64,000 nt of DNA from assembly GCF_014649735.1 (NCBI RefSeq), contig NZ_BMTP01000015.1, positions 123,707 to 187,706 of the forward strand. The letters run 5' to 3'. Position numbers and translations under genes: made by a program. The notes beneath the pieces are model-generated. The model was given only the letters and a program-made list of their open reading frames with translations. It ran no database searches and had not been told where the DNA came from. Positions 16,196 to 24,358 of this stretch are shown piece after piece (positions within the stretch are counted from its first letter, which is position 1; every line of letters begins with the position of its first letter). Origin of the DNA: Streptomyces lavendofoliae (GTDB lineage: Bacteria; Actinomycetota; Actinomycetes; Streptomycetales; Streptomycetaceae).

Positions 16196-17716
16196 TCAGC
16201 CGACCGCGCAACCGCCGGTGACGGGCGGGAGCGGGGCCGGGGCGCCGATCTGCGGCAGGCCCAGCATGACTCCGGCGGGCTTGGCGGCCTCGGCGGCGTT
16301 GCGCTTCTCCCAGGCGTCGCCGGCCCGGGTGCGGCGCACGCCGGTGGCCGGGCCCTCGGCGAGGAGGTGGTGCGGGGCCGCGTAAGTGATCTTGACGGTC
16401 ACCACGTCACCCGGACGCACCTCCTGCTCCGGCTTGGTGAAGTGGACCAGGCGGTTGTCGGGGGCGCGGCCGGACAGACGGTGGGTGGCGCCGTCCTTGC
16501 GGCCCTCGCCCTCCGCGACCATGACCTCCAGGGTGCGGCCGACCTGCTTCTTGTTCTCCTCCCAGGAGATCTCCTCCTGGAGGGCGACCAGGCGCATGTA
16601 GCGGTCCTGCACGACCTCCTTGGGGATCTGCCCCTCCATGGTCGCCGCCGGGGTGCCGGGGCGCTTGGAGTACTGGAAGGTGAAGGCCTGCGCGAAGCGC
16701 GCCTCGCGCACCACGTGCATGGTCTGCTCGAAGTCCTCCTCCGTCTCGCCGGGGAAGCCCACGATGATGTCGGTGGAGATGGCGGCGTGCGGGATGGCCT
16801 CCCGCACCTTGCCGATGATGCCGAGGAAGCGGTCCTGGCGGTACGAGCGGCGCATCGCCTTCAGGACGGTGTCCGAGCCGGACTGCAGCGGCATGTGGAG
16901 CTGCGGCATCACGTTGGGCGTCTCGGCCATCGCGGCGATCACGTCGTCGGTGAAGTCGCGCGGGTGGGGGGAGGTGAAGCGGACGCGCTCCAGGCCCTCG
17001 ATCCTCCCGCAGGCGCGCAGCAGCTTGCTGAAGGCCTCCCGGTCGCCGATGTCGGAGCCGTACGCGTTGACGTTCTGGCCGAGCAGGGTGATCTCGGAGA
17101 CGCCCTCGGAGACCAGCGCCTCGATCTCGGCGAGGATGTCGCCGGGGCGGCGGTCCTTCTCCTTGCCCCGCAGCGCCGGGACGATGCAGAAGGTGCAGGT
17201 GTTGTTGCAGCCGACGGAGATGGAGACCCACGCGGCGTAGGCGGACTCGCGCCGGGTCGGCAGCGTGGAGGGGAACGCCTCCAGCGACTCGGCGATCTCG
17301 ATCTGCGCCTCCTCCTGGACGCGGGCGCGCTCCAGGAGCACCGGCAGCTTGCCGATGTTGTGCGTACCGAAGACGACGTCGACCCAGGGCGCCTTCTTGA
17401 CGATGGTGTCGCGGTCCTTCTGGGCCAGGCAGCCGCCGACGGCGATCTGCATGCCGGGCCGCTTGGTCTTCATCGGGGCGAGCCGGCCGAGGTTGCCGTA
17501 CAGCTTGTTGTCGGCGTTCTCACGGACCGCGCAGGTGTTGAAGACCACGACGTCGGCGTCACCGTCGGCCCCCTCGGGGGCGCGTACGTAACCGGCGTCC
17601 TCCAACAGGCCGGAGAGGCGCTCGGAGTCGTGAACGTTCATCTGGCACCCGTAGGTGCGTACCTCGTACGTCTTCAAACCGTCCACTACTCCGCCAGCCA
17701 CGTCGTTACCGCTCAC
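16196..17716 (-). CDS. miaB: tRNA-2-methylthio-N6-dimethylallyladenosine synthase
   Basis: About 506 aa. A radical-SAM methylthiotransferase that converts i6A37 to ms2i6A37 in tRNA. The N-terminal MTTase domain carries cysteines in YGCQMNVHDSERL, FNTCAVRENAD and GGCLAQ for one 4Fe-4S cluster. The radical-SAM motif is CNNTCTFC, followed by LLGQNVNAYG; the C-terminus holds a TRAM domain (GRTLEVMVAEGEG). The GTG at 17716 is taken as start; the frame stays open to 17764 and a GTG a few codons inside also has a fair ribosome site. It pairs functionally with miaA. Confidence 0.95.
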   Translation of the reverse strand: MSGNDVAGGVVDGLKTYEVRTYGCQMNVHDSERLSGLLEDAGYVRAPEGADGDADVVVFNTCAVRENADNKLYGNLGRLAPMKTKRPGMQIAVGGCLAQKDRDTIVKKAPWVDVVFGTHNIGKLPVLLERARVQEEAQIEIAESLEAFPSTLPTRRESAYAAWVSISVGCNNTCTFCIVPALRGKEKDRRPGDILAEIEALVSEGVSEITLLGQNVNAYGSDIGDREAFSKLLRACGRIEGLERVRFTSPHPRDFTDDVIAAMAETPNVMPQLHMPLQSGSDTVLKAMRRSYRQDRFLGIIGKVREAIPHAAISTDIIVGFPGETEEDFEQTMHVVREARFAQAFTFQYSKRPGTPAATMEGQIPKEVVQDRYMRLVALQEEISWEENKKQVGRTLEVMVAEGEGRKDGATHRLSGRAPDNRLVHFTKPEQEVRPGDVVTVKITYAAPHHLLAEGPATGVRRTRAGDAWEKRNAAEAAKPAGVMLGLPQIGAPAPLPPVTGGCAVG

Positions 17717-18203
17717 CCGTCCAGGGTAAGGGGTCCCACCGGGCCGGACGGCTGGATGTGTCACCGGCCGGGGTGACGCCGGCGACGGCGAGCCGCCGGG
17801 GAGGAGGGGGAGGCCCGCCGCGGAGGCCCACCGTGGAGCCCGGCCGTCGATGGCCGCCGGTCCTCACCGCGCGGCGCGCGGGGTGGCGGTCAGGGGGCCG
17901 AGGACTGGAGCGGCAGGGCCGCCCGGGGCGCCACCTCCCGGGCGGGGAGGTGGCGACGGAAGCGCCGCACGAGCGTGGCGAGGACCAGCGTGGCCTCGTG
18001 GAGGACGCCGGCGGGTCCCCGCCGGACCGGGGGTCCCCCAGGAGGGGCAGGCACGGGGCCGGTGGCGCGGCGGTACTCGTCGTCCCTGCCACGGCGGGCG
18101 GCGGGGAGGTGGCTCCGGGCCCGGCCGGCGGCCCCGGCGCCTTGCCCGAACCGTTGTCCGGCGGGCCTGGTCACCACCGGGAGCGACCTGGCAGGATCGC
18201 GCC
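17717..18203. other. Gene-poor intergenic region with a P450 remnant
   Basis: 487 bp between the miaB start and the TAXI gene. The only recognisable coding trace is the reverse-strand P450 fragment listed separately. The rest is GC-rich with several short inverted repeats (for example CACCTCCCGGGCGGGGAGGTG at about 17931-17951). In S. coelicolor, as I recall, several more genes lie between miaB and the TAXI gene, so this may be a deletion scar. Confidence 0.5.
17890..18039 (-). pseudogene. Cytochrome P450 C-terminal remnant
   Basis: The reverse strand encodes GVLHEATLVLATLVRRFRRH, then LPAREVAPRAALPLQSSAP and a stop. This is the helix L and C-terminal beta region of bacterial P450s (compare the general pattern FALHEATLVLAxLxRRFR). 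The preceding residues read PPGGPPVRRGPAG, where an intact P450 would have the haem loop FGGGPRxCxG; the axial cysteine is missing and no upstream P450 body exists. I take it as the decayed 3' end of a lost gene. It depends on motif recognition only. Confidence 0.6.
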
Positions 18204-19199
18204 ATGCTCCAGGCCCTCTCCCGTGTCAGCCGCCGCGCCCTCAAAGCGTCGGCGGCGGGTCTCGTGGTGCTGGGCCTGCTGCTGTGGTGGCTGGTTCCGG
18301 ACGGGGAGTCGTCCCCGCGCGGTCAGGTCACCTTCAGCACGGGCGTACCCACCGGGGTGTACCAGCGCTACGGCGAGCTGCTGGAGGAGGCGCTCGGGCG
18401 CAATGTGCCGGACGTCGCCATAAAGCTGCTCGACAGCGAGGGCTCCGGGCAGAACCTGGCCCGGCTCGCGTCCGGGGAGGCCGACTTCACCATCGCCACG
18501 GCCGACGCGGTGGCGACGTACATAAGGGACAGCCGGCCGGGCGCCTACGACCTGCGCGGCTGCGCGCGCCTGTACGACGACTACGTGCAGCTGGTCGTCC
18601 CCCGGGGTTCGAAGGTCCGCTCCACCCGCGACCTGCGGGGGCTGCGCGTCGGCGTGGGGCAGGACGGATCGGGCGTACGGCTGATCGCGAACCGGTTGCT
18701 CCAGGCCGCCAAGGTCGACCCGCAGACCGGGATCGAGCCCGTGTCGGCGGGGATCGACACGATGCCGACCCTGCTGGAGCAGGGCCGGCTGGACGCCTTC
18801 TTCTGGTCGGGAGGTCTGCCCACCAGCGCCGTGCAGAAGCTGTCGGAGCGCTTCCCGATCCGGCTGGTCCCGCTGAACGGCGACCTGATCAACCGGGTGC
18901 ACGAGGGCGGCGGCAGCGGCCGCTACTACCGCTCGGCCGTGGTGCCCGCCGACGCCTACCCCCTCTCGCAGGAGGGCAGGCCGGTCGAGACGGTGGCCGT
19001 GGCCAACCTGCTCGTCACCACCGACCGTACGGACCCGGCGCTGGCGGAGGCCTTCACCCGCACCGTGATCCAGAGCCGTGACCGGATCGGCCACGAGGTG
19101 CACCCCGCTCAGCTGGTCGACCTGCGCACGGCGGTGTACACGGATCCGCTGCCGCTGCACGAGGGGGCGCGGCGCTACTACCGCTCGGTCAAGCCCTAG
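18204..19199 (+). CDS. TAXI-family solute-binding protein, membrane anchored
   Basis: 331 aa. A single hydrophobic segment (GLVVLGLLLWWLVP, about residues 20-33) is followed by an extracytoplasmic binding domain of the TRAP-associated TAXI type: FSTGVPTGVYQRYGELLEE at the start, then GSGQNLARLASGEADFTIAT and DLRGLRVGVGQDGSGVR. No lipobox is seen, so it is probably held by an uncleaved N-terminal anchor. No TRAP membrane subunits are nearby. Its 3' end overlaps the convergent gluK by 11 bp, and gluR and gluABCD lie beyond. Known TAXI proteins include glutamate binders, so a sensing role with GluK is plausible but inferred. AGGA precedes the ATG. Confidence 0.85.
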   Translation: MLQALSRVSRRALKASAAGLVVLGLLLWWLVPDGESSPRGQVTFSTGVPTGVYQRYGELLEEALGRNVPDVAIKLLDSEGSGQNLARLASGEADFTIATADAVATYIRDSRPGAYDLRGCARLYDDYVQLVVPRGSKVRSTRDLRGLRVGVGQDGSGVRLIANRLLQAAKVDPQTGIEPVSAGIDTMPTLLEQGRLDAFFWSGGLPTSAVQKLSERFPIRLVPLNGDLINRVHEGGGSGRYYRSAVVPADAYPLSQEGRPVETVAVANLLVTTDRTDPALAEAFTRTVIQSRDRIGHEVHPAQLVDLRTAVYTDPLPLHEGARRYYRSVKP

Positions 19200-20604
19200 G
19201 ACCGGCCGGGGCGCCCTCCGGGGCGCTGCGCGGGACGCTGACGGTGACGCGCAGGCCGTGCGGCTCGTGGTGGGAGTACGTGATCGAGCCCCCGCCCGCC
19301 GTGAGCAGGGCGCGCGAGATGGACAGGCCGAGTCCCGAACCCTTGACGTTCTGGTGGCGGTTGCTGCGCCAGAAGCGGTCGCCGACGCGGGTCAGTTCGT
19401 CGTCGGTGAGCCCGGGGCCGCCGTCGGTGACCACGATGGTGGAGGTGTCGCCGTCGGCGGCGACGGTCACGGTCACCTCCTCGCCGGCGGGCGTGAACTT
19501 CAGCGCGTTGTCGATCACCGCGTCGAGGGCGCTGGACAGCGCGACGGGGTCGGCCCAGGCCGTCACGGCCGAGCCGTGGCCGGTCAGCCGGACGCCCTTC
19601 TCGTCGGCGAGCGGCCGCCAGGCGGCCACGCGCTCGCCGGCCAGCTCCCCGATGTCCGTGAGCCGCAGATCGGCGGGCGCGTGCTCGGCCAGGGCGAGGT
19701 CCAGCAGGTCGTCGAGCACCTGGGCGAGGCGCTTGCCCTCGGTGCGCACGGAGGCGATCTCGTCGTTGCCGGGCGGCAGTTCCAGCGCGAGCAGCTCGAT
19801 GCGCAGCAGCAGCGCGGCGAGCGGGTTGCGCAGCTGGTGCGAGGCGTCGGCGACGAAGGCCCGCTGCTGCTCCAGCACCTCCTCGACGTTGTCGGCCATC
19901 TCGTTGAACGAGTGGGCCAGGCGCCGAAGTTCCGGCGGGCCGCCGGCCGCCGCGACCCGGGAGTTCAGGCGGCCGGTCGCGATGTCGTGCGTGGCGGCGT
20001 CCAGGACCTTGACGGGCTTGAGCACCCAGCCGGTGAGCCGGAAGGCCGCCCCGACCGCCAGCAGCATCGCCGCGACCTCGCCGGCGGCGATCAGCAGCCA
20101 GCCGTGCAGGATGCGGGAGCGCAGCTGGCCGGTGGGCGAGTCGGTGAGCACGACGGCGACGACGTCACCGTCCCGTACCACCGGTGAGGCCACCGCGAGG
20201 CGGGCGTTCCGCTGCCAGGGCCAGACCTGCGGCGGGTCGTGGCTGCGGCGGCCCAGCAGGGCCTCGCGGAAGGCGCGCCGGGGCTCTCCCCGCTGCGGCA
20301 CGTCCCAGTCCTTGGGGGCGCGGGCCATGGCGGTGGTGTCGCGGTAGAAGACGCCGACCTCGATCCCGTACACCTCGTGGTAGCGGACGAGTTCGCCGTG
20401 CAGGGTCGACTGCCGCTCGTCGATGCCGGTTCCGCGTTCGGTGACGAACTGGGCCAGGGCGGCGAAGCGGGCGGTGTCGTCGATCCGGTCGACGACGACG
20501 GTCTGCTGCCGGGCGGCGGCGAGGCTGGCCGCGAGCGGGAAGCCGAGCGCGAGCAGCACGCCCGCCATGAGGACGAGGAGCAGGGGGAGCAGTCGGGTGC
20601 GCAC
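19189..20604 (-). CDS. gluK: Sensor histidine kinase, GluK-like
   Basis: 471 aa. Two membrane segments (about residues 6-32 and 168-190) enclose an extracellular domain of some 135 residues. A HAMP linker follows, then HisKA with the phosphoacceptor His256 in FVADASHQLRNPL and a HATPase domain (DNALKF, DGGPGLTD, GSGLGLSI). The start is taken at GTG 20604, since the frame upstream contains no start codon before the gluR stop; the gap to gluR is 14 nt. The partner is GluR. In S. coelicolor the equivalent pair is reported to sense glutamate and control gluABCD, which lies immediately upstream here in divergent orientation. The symbol is by position and family. Confidence 0.88.
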   Translation of the reverse strand: MRTRLLPLLLVLMAGVLLALGFPLAASLAAARQQTVVVDRIDDTARFAALAQFVTERGTGIDERQSTLHGELVRYHEVYGIEVGVFYRDTTAMARAPKDWDVPQRGEPRRAFREALLGRRSHDPPQVWPWQRNARLAVASPVVRDGDVVAVVLTDSPTGQLRSRILHGWLLIAAGEVAAMLLAVGAAFRLTGWVLKPVKVLDAATHDIATGRLNSRVAAAGGPPELRRLAHSFNEMADNVEEVLEQQRAFVADASHQLRNPLAALLLRIELLALELPPGNDEIASVRTEGKRLAQVLDDLLDLALAEHAPADLRLTDIGELAGERVAAWRPLADEKGVRLTGHGSAVTAWADPVALSSALDAVIDNALKFTPAGEEVTVTVAADGDTSTIVVTDGGPGLTDDELTRVGDRFWRSNRHQNVKGSGLGLSISRALLTAGGGSITYSHHEPHGLRVTVSVPRSAPEGAPAGPRA

Positions 20605-20618
20605 AGGGGCTTCAGGGG

Positions 20619-21344
20619 TTACGCGGCCGGCGCGACCAGGCGGTAGCCGACGCCGCGGACGGTCTCGATGAGGGCGGGCATCCCCAGTTTGGCCCGCAGG
20701 GACGCGACGTGCACCTCCAGGGTGCGGCCGGTGCCCTCCCAACTGGTGCGCCAGACCTCGCTGATGATCTGCTCCCTGCGGAAGACCACGCCGGGCCGCT
20801 GGGCGAGCAGGGCGAGCAGGTCGAACTCCTTGCGGGTGAGCTGCACCTCGGTACCCGTCACGCTCACCCGCCGGGTGGACAGCTCGATGGTGACGGGGCC
20901 CAGGCGCAGCGACGCATCGTCCGTGCCGCCGCTCCCCGCCGTGCCGGCGCTGTCGTCGGTGTCCGTGGCGGCGGAGCGCCGGCTGACGGCGTGGATGCGG
21001 GCGAGCAGTTCGCCGGTGTCGTACGGCTTGACGACGTAGTCGTCGGCGCCGAGGTTGAGGCCGTGGATCCGGGAACGGACGTCGGCGCGGGCGGTCACCA
21101 TGATCACCGGGGTGGTGGTGAGCTTCCGGATCTTGCCGCAGACCTGGTAGCCGTCCTGGTCGGGCAGGCCGAGGTCCAGCAGCACGACGCCGAAGGGCGT
21201 CCGTCCGGCGTTGGCGGCGGGCAGGACGGCCTGGAGCGCCTCCTCGCCGTTGCGGGCGTGGGTGACCTCGAAGCCGTGCTTCTTGAGGATCGCGGACAGG
21301 GCCGCGGCGACGTGGTCGTCGTCCTCGACGAGCAGCAGTCTCAT
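20619..21344 (-). CDS. gluR: OmpR-family response regulator, GluR-like
   Basis: 241 aa. The receiver domain has the acidic pocket EDD (residues 7-9) and the phosphoacceptor Asp57 in VVLLDLGLPDQDGY. A Gly/Ser/Thr-rich linker (TDTDDSAGTAGSGGTDD) joins it to a winged-helix DNA-binding domain (TRKEFDLLALLAQRPGVVFRR..VRGVGYRL). ATG 21344 has GGAGG 7-8 nt upstream. It is the first gene of the gluRK operon and is divergent from gluA, so the 273-bp space between them should contain its target sites. Confidence 0.9.
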   Translation of the reverse strand: MRLLLVEDDDHVAAALSAILKKHGFEVTHARNGEEALQAVLPAANAGRTPFGVVLLDLGLPDQDGYQVCGKIRKLTTTPVIMVTARADVRSRIHGLNLGADDYVVKPYDTGELLARIHAVSRRSAATDTDDSAGTAGSGGTDDASLRLGPVTIELSTRRVSVTGTEVQLTRKEFDLLALLAQRPGVVFRREQIISEVWRTSWEGTGRTLEVHVASLRAKLGMPALIETVRGVGYRLVAPAA

Positions 21345-21617
21345 GGCCCCCCTCCGCAAGGTGCGATCGCTTCGGTGACCATACGGCCACCTCGGCATGA
21401 ACGCTGATGCGCGGCCCGCCAGTCAAGAGGGTTCAGGCCGCCGGGCGGGTTCCGTTATGCACCCGTTCTCCACTGCACCGCTCCGGCGTCGCCCCGTTCA
21501 CGCATAGTGTCCGGTTGAAGCCGGATCGTTATGCTCAATTTCCGCTCAGATGTAATGACGCTGGTCGCACCGCGTGCTTAATGTCCTCCCAACCGAGGAG
21601 GACGGAGCAAGAAGCCG

Positions 21618-22403
21618 ATGAGCGGAGTTTCAGTGACCAAGGGCGCGGAGGACGCCGCACCGACGGCGGGCGACCTGGTCGTGCTGAGCAACGTCAACAA
21701 GCACTTCGGCGCGTTGCATGTGCTCCAGGACATCGATCTGACCATCGCCCGGGGCGAGGTCGTGGTCGTCATCGGGCCGTCCGGGTCCGGCAAGTCCACG
21801 CTGTGCCGCACGATCAACCGCCTGGAGACTGTCGACTCGGGCAGCATCACCATCGACGGCAAGCCGCTGCCCCAGGAGGGCAAGGAGCTCGCCCGGCTGC
21901 GCGCCGACGTCGGCATGGTCTTCCAGTCGTTCAACCTCTTCGCGCACAAGACCGTGCTGGAGAACGTCATGCTGGGCCAGGTCAAGGTCCGCAAGGCGGA
22001 CAAGAAGGCCGCGGAGCGGAAGGCCAGGACGCTGCTCGACCGGGTGGGCGTCGGCTCCCAGGCCGACAAGTACCCGGCCCAGCTGTCCGGCGGACAGCAG
22101 CAGCGCGTCGCGATCGCCCGCGCGCTGGCGATGGACCCGAAGGTGATGCTCTTCGACGAGCCCACCTCGGCGCTCGACCCCGAGATGATCAACGAGGTCC
22201 TCGAGGTCATGCAGCAGCTGGCGCGGGACGGGATGACGATGATCGTCGTCACCCACGAGATGGGCTTCGCGCGGTCCGCCGCCAACCGCGTCGTCTTCAT
22301 GGCCGACGGCCGGATCGTCGAAGAGGCCACGCCGGACCGGTTCTTCAGCAGTCCGCGCAGCGACCGGGCCAAGGACTTCCTGTCGAAGATCCTTCACCAC
22401 TGA
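21618..22403 (+). CDS. gluA: Glutamate ABC transporter ATP-binding protein
   Basis: 261 aa. ATPase of a polar amino acid ABC importer; Walker A GPSGSGKS at residues 53-60, Q-loop in GMVFQSFNLF, signature LSGGQQQRVAIARAL, Walker B VMLFDEPTSALDP and the switch His in VTHEMGF. Both ATG 21618 and GTG 21633 are in frame; the GTG has GGAG 5 nt upstream and may be the real start. It heads the gluABCD operon and energises import through GluC/GluD. Confidence 0.93.
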   Translation: MSGVSVTKGAEDAAPTAGDLVVLSNVNKHFGALHVLQDIDLTIARGEVVVVIGPSGSGKSTLCRTINRLETVDSGSITIDGKPLPQEGKELARLRADVGMVFQSFNLFAHKTVLENVMLGQVKVRKADKKAAERKARTLLDRVGVGSQADKYPAQLSGGQQQRVAIARALAMDPKVMLFDEPTSALDPEMINEVLEVMQQLARDGMTMIVVTHEMGFARSAANRVVFMADGRIVEEATPDRFFSSPRSDRAKDFLSKILHH

Positions 22404-22466
22404 CGGATCCCGCTGGTCTCCAGCGGTGACGACGACCAACGAACCACGACATAAGGGATGTTCACC

Positions 22467-23390
22467 ATGAAGCTCCGCAAGACGGCCGCGCTGGCCGTTG
22501 CTGTGCTCGCGCTGACCGCGACCGCCTGTGGTGGCAAGGAGGGCTCGGCGGGCGACAAGCCGGCCGGCGTCCAGCCCGGCGCCAAGGACGCGCCCGCGCT
22601 GCCGAAGTACGTCGTCGCGACGAACGTCGACCTGAAGGGCTCGGCGACGTTCAAGGCGGCCAAGGAGCGCGGCAAGCTCATCGTCGGCTCCAAGGCGGAC
22701 CAGCCGTACCTCGGCTTCGAGGACCAGGCCACGAAGAAGCGCTCCGGCTTCGACGTGGAGATCGCCAAGATGATCGCCGCCGAGCTGGGCTTCACCGACT
22801 CCCAGATCGAGTGGAAGACGGTCGACTCCAGCACCCGTGAGACGGCGATCTCCAAGGGCCAGGTCGACTACTACGTCGGCACCTACACGATCAACGACAA
22901 GCGCAAGGCGCAGGTCGGCTTCGCGGGCCCGTACTACAAGGCCGGCGCCGACCTCCTGGTCCGCAAGGACGACACCTCGATCACCGGCCCTGAGGCCCTC
23001 AAGGGCAAGAAGGTCTGCTCCATCACCGGCTCCACGCCGCTGCAGGAGATCAAGCAGCCGAAGTACGGCGCCAAGACCACCGAACTCGGCAAGTACTCGG
23101 ACTGCGTCCAGCAGCTGCTGACCAAGCAGGTCGACGCGGTGACGACGGACGACGCGATCCTCAAGGGTTACGCCGCCCAGAACCCCGGCAAGCTGAAGGT
23201 CGTCGGCAAGCCGTTCACGCAGGAGCCGTACGGCATCGGCATCAACAAGGAGGACAAGGTCCTGCGCGACGCGGTCAACGACGCGCTGGACAAGGGCGTC
23301 AAGGACGGCACGTACAAGAAGATCTACGAGGCCACCCTCGGTCTGTCCGGCTCCGAGTTCGCCGCGCCGCCGGCCCTCGAGCGCTACTGA
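22467..23390 (+). CDS. gluB: Glutamate ABC transporter substrate-binding lipoprotein
   Basis: 307 aa. A lipoprotein signal peptide (MKLRKTAALAVAVLALTATAC, lipidated Cys21) is followed by an SBP_bac_3 domain: GKLIVGSKADQPYLGFE, GFDVEIAKMIAAELGF, DYYVGTYTIND and GKKVCSITGSTPLQ. It captures glutamate outside the cell for the GluC/GluD pore. I chose ATG 22467, which has AAGGGA 8 nt upstream; an in-frame ATG at 22458 would overlap that site. A hairpin follows the stop codon, which may raise gluB message over gluCD. Confidence 0.93.
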   Translation: MKLRKTAALAVAVLALTATACGGKEGSAGDKPAGVQPGAKDAPALPKYVVATNVDLKGSATFKAAKERGKLIVGSKADQPYLGFEDQATKKRSGFDVEIAKMIAAELGFTDSQIEWKTVDSSTRETAISKGQVDYYVGTYTINDKRKAQVGFAGPYYKAGADLLVRKDDTSITGPEALKGKKVCSITGSTPLQEIKQPKYGAKTTELGKYSDCVQQLLTKQVDAVTTDDAILKGYAAQNPGKLKVVGKPFTQEPYGIGINKEDKVLRDAVNDALDKGVKDGTYKKIYEATLGLSGSEFAAPPALERY

Positions 23391-23408
23391 CCGCCCGCTT
23401 CGCGACGA

Positions 23409-23439
23409 AGCGCCCCGTACCGGACGCGTACGGGGCGCT
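23409..23439 (+). terminator. Hairpin after gluB (attenuating or stabilising)
   Basis: 12-bp perfect stem, AGCGCCCCGTAC (23409-23420) against 23428-23439, with a 7-nt loop. It lies inside the gluABCD transcript 19 nt after gluB and may be a partial terminator or a 3' stabiliser for the binding-protein message. Confidence 0.7.
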
Positions 23440-23700
23440 CCGCCCGTGCCCGGCCCGGCGCCGCTCGTCGGACACCCCGTGCACGCCGGACGCACCCGGC
23501 ACCGGACGCACCCGGCGCCATACGCACGCCGCACCCGGCCGCACCGCACGCCGTACGCCGCATCCGCTTCCCGCATCCGCACGACCCGCGCGCGCCCGCT
23601 TCCCAGGCACGCGTACCAGCACGCACACCCAAGCACGCACCCACGCACCCACGCACGCCGCCCCGCACGCACCTTGACCGCCAGCCGCTGACCGCCGACG
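23440..23700 (+). other. C-rich, G-poor spacer between gluB and gluC (possible Rho site)
   Basis: No gene. The plus strand is strongly C-biased: in 23521-23700 I count about 95 C and 42 G, with many ACGCAC and GCACCC runs. Such unstructured C-rich RNA resembles a Rho utilisation site; function untested. Confidence 0.5.
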
Positions 23701-23710
23701 CGGAGACCCC

Positions 23711-24358
23711 ATGAACGTACTGCTCGACCACTTCTCAGAGTTCCGCGACGGCTTCATAGGAACCGTGTCGATCACCGCCGTCAGCACCGCCATCGCGCTG
23801 GTCCTCGGCATCGTGGTCGCCGGCCTGCGGGTCTCCCCCATCCCGCCGCTTCGCTGGTTCGGGACCGCGTGGGTGACCCTGCTGCGCAACACGCCGCTGA
23901 CGCTGCTGTTCCTGGTGACGACGTTCGTGGTTCCGGAGATCCTGTTCCCGGGCATGAGCGCCTTCGTCCTCGGCTCGATCGCGCTCGGCTTCTACACGTC
24001 GTCCTTCATCTGCGAGGCCGTCCGCTCCGGCATCAACACCGTGCCGCTGGGCCAGGCCGAGGCGGCCCGCTCCCTCGGCATGACGTTCTCCCAGACGCTG
24101 CGGCTGATCGTGCTGCCGCAGGCCACCCGCACCGTGCTGCCACCGCTGAGCTCGATCCTGATCGCGCTCACCAAGAACTCGGCCATCGCGGGCGCCTTCA
24201 GCGTCACCGAGCTGTTCGGCTGGCAGAAGCTGATGAGCGAGGAGGGATACGACATCGTCCCGATCTTCATCTGGGTCTCCCTCGCCTACCTGGTGGTCAC
24301 CTTCTCCATCAGCGGCGTCTTCCGCATTCTCGAGCGCCGCATGGAGGTCGCCCGATGA
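23711..24358 (+). CDS. gluC: Glutamate ABC transporter permease
   Basis: 215 aa. A HisM/GlnP-type permease with about five membrane helices and the EAA loop (GQAEAARSLGMTFSQTLRLI, around residues 115-134) that contacts the ATPase. GGAGA precedes the ATG. Its stop overlaps the gluD start by 4 bp (ATGA), indicating translational coupling. It forms the membrane pore with GluD. It is separated from gluB by a 320-bp spacer containing a hairpin and a C-rich tract. Confidence 0.92.
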   Translation: MNVLLDHFSEFRDGFIGTVSITAVSTAIALVLGIVVAGLRVSPIPPLRWFGTAWVTLLRNTPLTLLFLVTTFVVPEILFPGMSAFVLGSIALGFYTSSFICEAVRSGINTVPLGQAEAARSLGMTFSQTLRLIVLPQATRTVLPPLSSILIALTKNSAIAGAFSVTELFGWQKLMSEEGYDIVPIFIWVSLAYLVVTFSISGVFRILERRMEVAR

